Below, piece by piece: positions 1-6,245 of a stretch of 12,760 bases of DNA. Source of the stretch: an uncultured Erysipelotrichaceae bacterium (GTDB taxonomy: Bacteria; Bacillota_I; Bacilli_A; Erysipelotrichales; Erysipelotrichaceae); assembly GCA_902795525.1 (NCBI GenBank), contig CADBLN010000160.1:1-12760 (forward strand). Direction: 5' to 3'. A model generated the notes under the pieces. It did not search any database and was not told where the DNA came from. It saw nothing but the letters and a program-made list of their open reading frames with translations. Position 1 is the first letter of the stretch, and every line of letters begins with the position of its first letter. The translations under genes were made by a program, and so were the position numbers.

Positions 1-159
1 ATCACTACAACCTCTTGGCATTCCATTGTATCCTATTGATACAATTCTGTTCATGTCATCAACGATAACTGCCCCTACTTTAGTGTTGGGGTCTTTACTA
101 CGTAAAGCACTGAGATGTGCCAATGCAATAAAATAAGTATCCCAATCCAATATTTTCAT
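1..159 (-). CDS. dCMP deaminase (ComEB-like), N-terminal part only
   Basis: This reading frame runs off the left edge; 53 N-terminal residues are present. They read MKILDWDTYFIALAH, then SKDPNTKVGAVIV and GYNGMPRGCSD. This is the characteristic start of the zinc-dependent deoxycytidylate deaminase family, which converts dCMP to dUMP for thymidylate synthesis. The catalytic HAE and PCxxC zinc motifs would lie beyond the window and cannot be checked. The ATG at 157-159 is preceded by an AGGAG Shine-Dalgarno that lies within the last codons of the upstream rhomboid gene, with only one base between the two genes. It is therefore the last visible member of the lspA-rluD-rhomboid operon. The family assignment is firm, but dCMP deaminase versus a broader cytidine/deoxycytidylate deaminase cannot be settled from this piece. 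Confidence 0.88.
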   Translation of the reverse strand, partial: MKILDWDTYFIALAHLSALRSKDPNTKVGAVIVDDMNRIVSIGYNGMPRGCSD

Positions 160-160
160 A

Positions 161-1423
161 TTACGCTCCTTTATAATATTCAGTTGTTTTTATCTTAATA
201 TTATCAGCAATGTTTTCCAAGCCAATTTGTTTAAATATTTCTGATACTTCCTTATCTGTACCAGTGTAAAAACTATCAAGTTTCATTGACTGGCTGGCAA
301 AATATCCCAATATTAAGGATAGCGAAATCCCAACTATAACAAAATTGGTTTTTAAAGTTTTACTCCCATCATCAGAAAGTATGAAACTTAAGAATAATCC
401 TGCAACAAAACCTCCTAAATGTGCTAAGAAAGATACATTAGGAATGAAATTTATCAAAAGATTAACTAAAATAATATTCCATATTTGCTTCCTTAAAACT
501 GGAATCTTAAAGTAACCCAACTGCCAATAAATGATAATCATGGAAGCAAGTAAACCATAAATACCACCAGATAAACCAACGGCTACAATGTTTGCATCAC
601 CAATAAACACACAAAGATTGCCAACTATTATTGATACCAAAACAATAATTATGGTCTTTACAACCCCATACTTTGATTCAATTGTTTTACTTAATGAATA
701 CAAAGCTAGTAAATTGCACCAAATATGCCAAATACTGATGTGTACAAATCCACCAGTTAACAACCTCCACCAATCGTTAAATATTACTACAAAACCTTTA
801 TAATATGCCCCCAGTGCTATAGCTACACTTGTGGGATTACATTTAAATAGATATGTACCAAGATTAACTAACAAAAACACTACAAAACAAATAATTGAAA
901 AAACAATAAAGGTTACCGATAGACTTTCCTTAATAGCTTGCCTTCTTTTTTCCTTAAAATTACTATTCTTTAGAGTATAATCTGTTATATCTTTTTCAAG
1001 TCTCTTTGCTTCTTGTTCAGGATCATCAACATTAAAAATAACGGTATTCAAATTTTCGAACGCTGAACTAATGTTCTGAGGCAATTGGCAACCAGGGTAA
1101 AGAGCCAAATGGATCATCTTATCAGTTTCATTATGAGTTCCTTCAGAATCCAAGCATATGTCTATTAATTTGCCATTCTTTTTTAGGACATTTAAAAGTG
1201 ATGTTAGCTCCTCATTAATTCTTTCCATGTTGGCATAATTACTTGCTTGGCTTGAAGTAGTAATATGTATAGCAGGATAAAAGGAGCTAGGATTTGCTAG
1301 CCAAACGTCTTTTTCAGTTTCATTTAGATTTGCAACATTTATAAAACGTACTTGTGTATAGCCTTTATGGACAACAAAGTATTTAATCAGTTGCAATATC
1401 CATAGCTCTTTTTGATTAGCCAT
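161..1423 (-). CDS. rhomboid family intramembrane serine protease (GluP/YqgP-like)
   Basis: A 420-residue polytopic membrane protease. Residues 1 to about 165 form a soluble N-terminal region with a charged stretch (about 135-166). About seven hydrophobic segments follow, from residue 168 to 376. The rhomboid signature is complete: WRLLTGGFVHIS (219-230), HIWCN with His233 and Asn237 of the HxxxN oxyanion motif, GLSGG with the nucleophile Ser285, and AHLGG with His335. The catalytic Ser-His dyad is intact, so an active protease is expected. The large soluble N-terminal domain and short C-terminal tail resemble Bacillus GluP/YqgP rather than the smaller GlpG. The ATG at 1421-1423 overlaps the rluD end by 8 bases and has an AGGGAAA ribosome site. 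Substrates are unknown. Confidence 0.93.
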   Translation of the reverse strand: MANQKELWILQLIKYFVVHKGYTQVRFINVANLNETEKDVWLANPSSFYPAIHITTSSQASNYANMERINEELTSLLNVLKKNGKLIDICLDSEGTHNETDKMIHLALYPGCQLPQNISSAFENLNTVIFNVDDPEQEAKRLEKDITDYTLKNSNFKEKRRQAIKESLSVTFIVFSIICFVVFLLVNLGTYLFKCNPTSVAIALGAYYKGFVVIFNDWWRLLTGGFVHISIWHIWCNLLALYSLSKTIESKYGVVKTIIIVLVSIIVGNLCVFIGDANIVAVGLSGGIYGLLASMIIIYWQLGYFKIPVLRKQIWNIILVNLLINFIPNVSFLAHLGGFVAGLFLSFILSDDGSKTLKTNFVIVGISLSLILGYFASQSMKLDSFYTGTDKEVSEIFKQIGLENIADNIKIKTTEYYKGA

Positions 1424-2336
1424 TCAGCATTTCCCTTTCTCTTAAATCATTTAGATAATCTTCAAAATCTTGTGGTAACGGACAATTTAAAGTCATTTTT
1501 TCTTTCGTAGTCGGATGAATAACAGTTAATTCAAAGGCGTGTAATAACTGTCCCTCACCCTTTAATTTTCGAGTAGTATATGTAGTATCATTAACAACAG
1601 GATAACCTATGTATTCCATGTGAACCCTAATTTGATGGGTTCTGCCTGTCATCAAATGACATTCGATTAAAGTGTGGTTCATAAATCTTTCCAAGACATA
1701 GAATTTCGTAACTGCGTCTTTACTATTCTTTTCAATAACGGTCATTTTTTGTCTATCTTTTGGATCTCTTCCAATCGGTGCATCAATAGTGCCCACATCA
1801 TGTTGAATAACCCCATTTACAAGTGCATAATATTTTCTGCTCATGGTCTTATCAACTAATTGTTGAGACAAAGCTAAATGTGCATTATCATTTTTAGCCA
1901 TTATAATCAAACCTGTTGTGTTCTTATCAATACGATGGACAACTCCAGGTCTGAAAATTCCATTTATTCCTGATAAATCTTTACAGTGATATAAGACCCC
2001 ATTAACCAAGGTAGGCTCCGTAGTCGTATATGTAGGATGGACAATCAAGCCCCTAGGTTTATTTATAACAATAACATCATTGTCTTCATAAACAATGTTT
2101 AGATCCATCTTAATTGGTTCAACATTGTATTCTATGACATCAGGGACACTTAAGATAACTTCATCATTTAAACGCAACTTATAATTACTTTTGACAGTTT
2201 CATCATTTACTGTCACTAAACCGTCTTCAATTAAACTTTGAATTCGAGTACGCGAAAAATCCACTTTAGTCAATAAAGCTTTATCAAGTCTTTCATTTAA
2301 AAGATTCTCATCCACAATAAATACAATCTCTTCCAT
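1416..2336 (-). CDS. rluD: RluA/RluD-family 23S rRNA pseudouridine synthase
   Basis: A 306-residue enzyme that isomerises uridine to pseudouridine in structured RNA. Residues about 12-65 form an S4 RNA-binding domain (RLDKAL, SRTRIQSLIEDGLVTVN). The catalytic domain follows, with INKPRGLIVHP (91-101), the signature GVVHRIDKNTTGL with catalytic Asp137, and the RluA-family motif TGRTHQIRVHMEYIGYPVVND near residues 230-250. The full S4 plus catalytic architecture matches RluD, the large-subunit helix 69 enzyme. Several RluA paralogues share it in Bacillota (YlyB in Bacillus, next to lspA), so the exact target is inferred. Its ATG overlaps the lspA stop by one base (TAATG), and AGGAG lies inside the lspA end, indicating translational coupling. 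Confidence 0.93.
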   Translation of the reverse strand: MEEIVFIVDENLLNERLDKALLTKVDFSRTRIQSLIEDGLVTVNDETVKSNYKLRLNDEVILSVPDVIEYNVEPIKMDLNIVYEDNDVIVINKPRGLIVHPTYTTTEPTLVNGVLYHCKDLSGINGIFRPGVVHRIDKNTTGLIIMAKNDNAHLALSQQLVDKTMSRKYYALVNGVIQHDVGTIDAPIGRDPKDRQKMTVIEKNSKDAVTKFYVLERFMNHTLIECHLMTGRTHQIRVHMEYIGYPVVNDTTYTTRKLKGEGQLLHAFELTVIHPTTKEKMTLNCPLPQDFEDYLNDLREREMLNG

Positions 2337-2794
2337 TACTGCTCCTTATTGATAAATAATGTGTCGATGGCAAATAGAATTACGCCAATAGTTAAACAAC
2401 AATCCGCAAAATTAAAAACTGGGAAATCATATCCAAAAATATTGAAATCCAGAAAATCGATGACATATCCATGAAGAACTCTGTCAATCATATTTCCAAT
2501 AGCCCCTGACACTATCAAGATAATTACAAAGCGTTGATATTTCTTTAAACTCTTGTTTTTGTATAAATAGTATATCAGGTATAAAGAAACTAAAAGAGCA
2601 ACGATAACAAATACAAATCTAGCCCCTTGTAACACACTCCAGGCAGCACCAGTATTATGAACATGGGTCAGCTTAAAGAAACTATCGATAACTGTTAAAC
2701 TTTCACCCAAACCAAATGAATTCACAATAATCAATTTAGTCAGTTGGTCAATAATAATTAAACCCAGTGTTAAAACAATTTCCAAAATACTCAT
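2336..2794 (-). CDS. lspA: lipoprotein signal peptidase II
   Basis: A 152-residue four-helix membrane aspartyl protease that cleaves signal peptides from diacylglyceryl-modified prolipoproteins. All family boxes are present: DQLTK (16-20), HNTGAAW (46-52), GNMIDR (100-105), VIDF with Asp113, and FNFAD with Asp131. Asp113 and Asp131 correspond to the catalytic pair, with spacing close to that of characterised LspA. Hydrophobic segments are at about 3-24, 60-77, 88-104 and 132-147. The start fits family length, since DQ lies about 15 residues from the N-terminus as in Bacillus. However, no Shine-Dalgarno precedes this ATG and a TATAAT box ends only six bases upstream, so the mRNA may be leaderless. 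First gene of the operon lspA-rluD-rhomboid-dCMP deaminase. Confidence 0.95.
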   Translation of the reverse strand: MSILEIVLTLGLIIIDQLTKLIIVNSFGLGESLTVIDSFFKLTHVHNTGAAWSVLQGARFVFVIVALLVSLYLIYYLYKNKSLKKYQRFVIILIVSGAIGNMIDRVLHGYVIDFLDFNIFGYDFPVFNFADCCLTIGVILFAIDTLFINKEQ

Positions 2795-2800
2795 AAAAGA

Positions 2801-2809
2801 ATTATATCA
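2801..2809 (-). promoter_or_regulatory. extended -10 promoter element of lspA
   Basis: On the minus strand this reads TGATATAAT, a perfect TATAAT with a TG dinucleotide one base upstream (extended -10). No convincing -35 hexamer lies 16-18 bases upstream, which extended -10 promoters tolerate. The box ends six bases before the lspA ATG, so transcription would begin at or next to the start codon. Confidence 0.6.
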
Positions 2810-2823
2810 AAACAAACTTGTTT
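2810..2823. repeat. short AT-rich inverted repeat in the lspA / DUF5662 divergent promoter region
   Basis: AAACAA and TTGTTT form 6-bp arms around a 2-base centre. The element directly abuts the lspA extended -10, in the 58-base gap between two divergent genes. It could be a small operator controlling one or both, but AT-rich palindromes this short also arise by chance. Low confidence. Confidence 0.25.
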
Positions 2824-2852
2824 ATAAAATAATTTAGATTTAATATATTTAT

Positions 2853-3368
2853 ATGCTAAATTTTTTCAGACATTTACATACTGTAAATAAACATCGTTTC
2901 ATTGTTTGCAAACTATGTTTTAAACTAGGTTTATATCGTCAAGGTTTAACTCACGACTTATCAAAGTATTCATGGACAGAGTTTTCAAATTCAGTGAAGT
3001 ATTTCTTAGGCAATCGATCACCTATCTATGGTGAATATATGGACAAAGGATATAGTGAGATATGGTTACACCATAAAGGTCGTAATAAACACCATTGGGA
3101 GTATTGGATTGTATATCTAAAAGATTCATTAGTAACTTTGGAAATGCCTCTTAAGTACATAAAAGAAATGGTGGCTGATAGGATTGCAGCCTGTATGGTA
3201 TATGAAGGTAAAAACTACCATAATTCAAGTGCCTTAGAGTTTCTCGAAGGATCTAACGAAAAGAATTTGATGCCACATAACACATATTTAAAACTAAAAG
3301 AGTATCTAGAAATAGTTGCGAATAACGATTTAGATACCGCTTTAAGAAAAATCAAGGAAGCTGATTAA
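2853..3368 (+). CDS. DUF5662 family protein, possible HD-like metal hydrolase
   Basis: A 171-residue soluble protein that I recognise as the DUF5662 family; no function is established. Conserved-looking blocks are FRHLHTVNKHR (5-15), LTHDLSKYS (32-40), GNRSP (53-57), DKGYSEIWLHHKGRNKHHWEYW (64-85) and MVADRIAA (106-113). The order His14, His34-Asp35, the His pairs 73-74 and 80-81, then Asp109 resembles the ligand order of HD-domain phosphohydrolases, so a metal-dependent hydrolase is a reasonable guess, not a demonstrated role. No signal peptide or membrane segment is seen. No Shine-Dalgarno precedes the ATG, and the AT-rich upstream sequence offers only weak promoter matches (TTGTTT at 2818, TAATAT at 2841). 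It is convergent with the TSCPD gene, overlapping it by four bases at the stop codons. Confidence 0.8.
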   Translation: MLNFFRHLHTVNKHRFIVCKLCFKLGLYRQGLTHDLSKYSWTEFSNSVKYFLGNRSPIYGEYMDKGYSEIWLHHKGRNKHHWEYWIVYLKDSLVTLEMPLKYIKEMVADRIAACMVYEGKNYHNSSALEFLEGSNEKNLMPHNTYLKLKEYLEIVANNDLDTALRKIKEAD

Positions 3369-3384
3369 TTGGTTTCCTTGATTT
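3349..3384. terminator. bidirectional terminator-like hairpin spanning two overlapping gene ends
   Basis: An 11-bp perfect stem, AAATCAAGGAA (3349-3359) pairing with TTCCTTGATTT (3374-3384), encloses a 14-base loop. The loop holds the overlapping stop codons of both convergent genes. T-rich sequence follows on each strand (TTTCTTTAT on plus, TTTTTCTTAAA on minus). The stem has only 3 G/C pairs and the loop is long, so terminator strength is uncertain. No other stop signal is visible for either transcript here. Confidence 0.55.
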
Positions 3385-3625
3385 CTTTATAATGGTCCAA
3401 CGCTAAAGATATTTGATCAGGGCAAGAAGTACCCCTTCCGCGACAATTTATTCCCTGTAGTCTTGAAATTGCATCATCTACATTCATCCCTTTTAATAAA
3501 ACTGATAAGCCAAAGGTATTACCAGGACAGCCGCCAACTATTTCTATTTCTTTAATTTGATTGTCTTCAATTTCAATATTATAAAGCTGACTGCAAACAC
3601 CATGAGGCACATAACTATATTTCAT
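3365..3625 (-). CDS. TSCPD domain-containing small protein (TIGR03905 type)
   Basis: An 86-residue stand-alone TSCPD domain. This domain is otherwise known at the C-terminus of B12-dependent (class II, NrdJ) ribonucleotide reductases; the free-standing form is uncharacterised. Diagnostic motifs are VGGCPGNTFGLS (30-41) and CRGRGTSCPDQIS (61-73). Four cysteines (11, 33, 61, 68) could form a metal site, which is an inference. The start ATG at 3623-3625 follows a perfect AGGAGG, whose first bases overlap the glpK stop codon (TAGGAGG). The gene lies 12 bases downstream of glpK and is almost certainly co-transcribed with it. The 3' end overlaps the convergent DUF5662 gene by four bases. Nothing here shows why it accompanies glycerol kinase. 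Confidence 0.88.
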   Translation of the reverse strand: MKYSYVPHGVCSQLYNIEIEDNQIKEIEIVGGCPGNTFGLSVLLKGMNVDDAISRLQGINCRGRGTSCPDQISLALDHYKEIKETN

Positions 3626-3637
3626 CTTAATTTCCTC

Positions 3638-5116
3638 CTAAAACTCTCTAGTTGCTTTGACCGCTTTTTTCCAACCATTAACTAATTTGCCTTGATGCAT
3701 TATCGACATTTTCGGACTAAACTGTCTATCAATATTGTATAGTTTTTTAAATTCATCGAGTGAATTATATACTCCTGTAGCAAGACAGGCAAACATGCAT
3801 GCTCCAGTTGCTGTAGTTTCAAAGTTTGTAGGTCTAATTATATTTGTATGTAATATATCACTTTGAAACTGCATTAAATAATTATTACGGCAAGCACCAC
3901 CATCAACTTGTAAGCTCTTAAGACTTAAGCCTGTGTCATGTTCTAAGGCATCAATAACATCATAAGTTTGATAAGCCAACGATTCTAATGTTGCCCTGAC
4001 AATGTGAGCATTGGTGGTACCTCTAGTTAAACCAAATATTGCACCCTTAGCTTTTTCGTCCCAATATGGAGCTCCTAAGCCAGTAAAAGCTGGAACTACA
4101 TAAACTCCATCAGAATCAGCAACGCTTTCAGCAAGCTCTTCGCTTTCAGAAGCGGTTGTGATAAGTTTTAAACCATCTCGTAACCATTGTATTGCTGCAC
4201 CTGCAACAAAGATACTACCTTCTAAGGCATATTTAACATTATCACCAATTTTCCATGCCACTGTAGATACTAAGCCTGAGTTTGATTCTAACCTGCTATC
4301 ACCGGTATTAAATAGCAAGAAACATCCAGTACCATAAGTGTTTTTACACTGACCTGCCTCAAAGCACATTTGGCCAAATAAAGCACTTTGCTGGTCTCCT
4401 GAAACACTTGCGATTGGCGTTTTACAACCAAGTAATTCAGTATAGCCATATACTTCGGAAGTATCTCTGATTTCTGGTAACATTGTTTTTGGTATATTCC
4501 AAATACTTAATAATTCTTCATCCCATGACAGGCTGTCAATATTCATTAGCATTGTTCTGCTAGCATTGGTTACATCTGTAATATGAACATTTCCATTAGT
4601 TAGCTTATATACTAGCCAGCTATCAACAGTTCCAAATAAAAGCTCATCATTATCTGCCAATAACTGTCCATGGTCGATGGTATCTAAAATCCATCTAATT
4701 TTACTTGCTGAAAAGTAAGGGTCTACAGGTAAACCTGTTTTTTCTTTTATGGTAGTGGCATACCCTTTTCTTATAACCGACTCACAAAGAGCGGCAGTTT
4801 GTCTAGATTGCCAGACCAAAGCATTATATACAGGTTGTTTTGTTTTCTTATTCCAAACAATAGTAGTTTCACGTTGATTGGTGATACCAATCGCTTTTAT
4901 ATCAGTGTTTTTTAGCTGTGATTTTTCCAAAGCTTCCAAGCAGACTTCCTGAACTGATTGATAGATGTCATTAGCGTTCATTTCGACCCATCCAGGATTA
5001 GGAAAGTAGTTTTTAATGTCCTTTTGAGCTATGGTTACAATTTCAAGCTTTTCATTAAAAATAATAGCTCTGGAACTTGTAGTTCCTTGATCAATTGATA
5101 GTATATACGATGACAT
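3638..5116 (-). CDS. glpK: glycerol kinase
   Basis: A 492-residue FGGY-family kinase that phosphorylates glycerol with ATP to sn-glycerol 3-phosphate in the cytosol. Visible motifs: SIDQGTTSSRA (7-17) at the N-terminal ATPase lobe; QRETTIVW (81-88) and W102 for glycerol contacts; SGDQQSALFGQ (239-249) with catalytic base Asp241; NTYGTGCF (259-266); AFTGLGAPYWD (343-353); and DGGACRNNYLMQ (405-416). Length is normal (family about 495-505). The loop before Asp241 is short (EVYGYTELLGCKTPI). It has no His where many Gram-positive GlpKs are phosphorylated by HPr, and no E. coli-like GGKGG loop for fructose-1,6-bisphosphate. ATG at 5114-5116 with AGGAG eight bases upstream. Neither glpF nor glpD/glpO is adjacent; the downstream partner is the TSCPD gene. 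Confidence 0.96.
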   Translation of the reverse strand: MSSYILSIDQGTTSSRAIIFNEKLEIVTIAQKDIKNYFPNPGWVEMNANDIYQSVQEVCLEALEKSQLKNTDIKAIGITNQRETTIVWNKKTKQPVYNALVWQSRQTAALCESVIRKGYATTIKEKTGLPVDPYFSASKIRWILDTIDHGQLLADNDELLFGTVDSWLVYKLTNGNVHITDVTNASRTMLMNIDSLSWDEELLSIWNIPKTMLPEIRDTSEVYGYTELLGCKTPIASVSGDQQSALFGQMCFEAGQCKNTYGTGCFLLFNTGDSRLESNSGLVSTVAWKIGDNVKYALEGSIFVAGAAIQWLRDGLKLITTASESEELAESVADSDGVYVVPAFTGLGAPYWDEKAKGAIFGLTRGTTNAHIVRATLESLAYQTYDVIDALEHDTGLSLKSLQVDGGACRNNYLMQFQSDILHTNIIRPTNFETTATGACMFACLATGVYNSLDEFKKLYNIDRQFSPKMSIMHQGKLVNGWKKAVKATREF

Positions 5117-5135
5117 AGTGTTTTCTCCTGTTACT

Positions 5136-5141
5136 ATTATA
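5136..5141 (-). promoter_or_regulatory. probable -10 box of glpK
   Basis: A perfect TATAAT on the minus strand, 19 bases upstream of the glpK ATG, with the AGGAG ribosome site (about 5125-5129) between them. No good -35 hexamer is seen at standard spacing; TTTATC at 5157-5162 is a poor match with a 15-base spacer. I looked for a catabolite-responsive (cre) palindrome in the gap and found none convincing. Confidence 0.45.
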
Positions 5142-5163
5142 TATTACACAAAAATGGATAAAC

Positions 5164-5192
5164 TTGAGTAATATTTATAGAAATGATAAGAT
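5164..5192 (+). promoter_or_regulatory. promoter of the cohesin-like surface protein gene
   Basis: TTGAGT (5164-5169), a 17-base spacer, then TAAGAT (5187-5192) with a TG one base upstream of the -10. The predicted start of transcription is near 5199. This favours the internal ATG at 5209 over the one at 5197 as the translation start. The -35 lies beside the upstream edge of the divergent glpK promoter. Confidence 0.55.
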
Positions 5193-5208
5193 TTAAATGG
5201 TGTTAAAT

Positions 5209-6210
5209 ATGAAAAAAGTAAGTATTTTGGTAATATTATTAACGATTTTTATTTCTATGTTTACTATTTATCCGGCAGCAGCGGCAAATAGTATTTCTTT
5301 TGGTGGAACTACTACTACTTTTCCAAGAGGCTTGGCAAAAATAAATGTAATTGTTAATGGTGAAAATTTAGATAACGTTTCAGGACAGATTAATTATTCA
5401 ACTAGTGACCTTGTGGTATTTGGCATTACTCAGAATAATTCCCTTTCTGGTTGGAGCGTTAATCATGACCAAAGTAATCCTGGAGTTATTACTTTTAACG
5501 CCTCTTCTTCCTCAAATAAGATAAATAGTAGTACGACTCTGTTTACCATCACATTTGTTGTACATAACGAAACGGCAGAAACTACTTCTGTCACTGCAAC
5601 AAAAGTTAAAACGGTTATTACCAAAAAAGAAGAATATATATCTAATCAAGAAGCAATTGATAGAGCAAAAGAAGATAAAGCTAATGCCATTGATGAGGAA
5701 ACTGCTAACAAAATAACTATTCCTGATCCAGTTAAAGCAACACGAGAAATAAAATCTGATGTTACTATTGATGATGCAAAATATGATATAAAAATAACAG
5801 AGAAAACCAGTGATAATGCTTTTTTAAAAAGTGCCATTATAATTAACGGAACTTTAAATCCTACTTTTAATAAGTTGACTAATTCATATAAGGTAACAAT
5901 TGATGACTCAATTAGTGAAATCAAAACTGATATGGTTCCAGAAGTTCCAACTAGCACTGTTGAAGTCAGCGAGGAAACAAACAATCAAATAGTTGTAACT
6001 GTTACAAGTGATAAAGGTACTGTAAACTCTTATGTGTTCTCAATTCAAAGAGCTCACAATTATAGTCCTAATATCCCCGGCACAAATAGTGGAAATCCTC
6101 GTAAGACTAGTCCATTAACACTAGCATTGCTGTTTGGTCTAGGCTTTGTATCAATTGGGTTTATTGGCCTAGGAGCATATTACGTATATGTTGGTTCAAG
6201 AGAAGATTAA
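5209..6210 (+). CDS. secreted membrane-anchored surface protein with cohesin-like and cadherin-like domains
   Basis: A 333-residue exported protein. A signal peptide (MKK, a hydrophobic run, then PAAAA) is followed by a beta-rich domain of roughly 90 residues resembling cohesin modules (INVIVNGENL, VSGQINYSTSDLVVFGI, then a GW and a TFNASSSS block). A Lys/Glu/Asp-rich linker of about 60 residues follows. Next comes a cadherin-like beta-sandwich domain (INGTLNPTFNKLTNSYKVTI to VNSYVFSIQRA), a Pro/Gly/Asn spacer, and a C-terminal transmembrane helix ending YYVYVGSRED. It should display both domains outside the membrane. No dockerin, enzyme domain or LPXTG motif is seen. An in-frame ATG at 5197 would add MVLN. 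I prefer 5209 because MKK is the usual signal peptide start, GGTG lies six bases upstream and the promoter leaves little room before 5199. The ligand is unknown. Confidence 0.82.
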   Translation: MKKVSILVILLTIFISMFTIYPAAAANSISFGGTTTTFPRGLAKINVIVNGENLDNVSGQINYSTSDLVVFGITQNNSLSGWSVNHDQSNPGVITFNASSSSNKINSSTTLFTITFVVHNETAETTSVTATKVKTVITKKEEYISNQEAIDRAKEDKANAIDEETANKITIPDPVKATREIKSDVTIDDAKYDIKITEKTSDNAFLKSAIIINGTLNPTFNKLTNSYKVTIDDSISEIKTDMVPEVPTSTVEVSEETNNQIVVTVTSDKGTVNSYVFSIQRAHNYSPNIPGTNSGNPRKTSPLTLALLFGLGFVSIGFIGLGAYYVYVGSRED

Positions 6211-6245
6211 AAGAGTATTCACCTCAAAGTTGAATACTCTTTTAA
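6207..6245. terminator. bidirectional intrinsic terminator between surface protein and mrp
   Basis: A 15-bp perfect stem (6207-6221 with 6231-6245) and a 9-base loop. The core is AAGAGTATTCA facing TGAATACTCTT, and the A-rich/T-rich flanks give a U-tract in both directions. Both stop codons, TAA at 6208-6210 (plus) and TAA at 6242-6244 (minus), lie within the stem, so one hairpin can end both converging transcripts. Confidence 0.88.

Noticed and set aside
588..803. Plus-strand 71-residue open frame
   Set aside because: It lies wholly antisense to the rhomboid gene, has no ribosome site and no family resemblance.
1674..1859. Plus-strand 61-residue open frame
   Set aside because: Antisense shadow of the pseudouridine synthase gene.
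5117..5196. Catabolite-responsive (cre) operator in the glpK/surface protein gap
   Set aside because: Only a weak TGT...ACA symmetry is seen around 5129-5150 and the central CG of cre sites is missing.
5646..5984. Minus-strand 112-residue hydrophobic open frame that looks membrane-like
   Set aside because: It is the complement of the charged linker and cadherin-like coding region of the surface protein; Lys/Asp/Glu codons read backwards give Leu/Phe/Val/Ile, so the hydrophobicity is an artefact.
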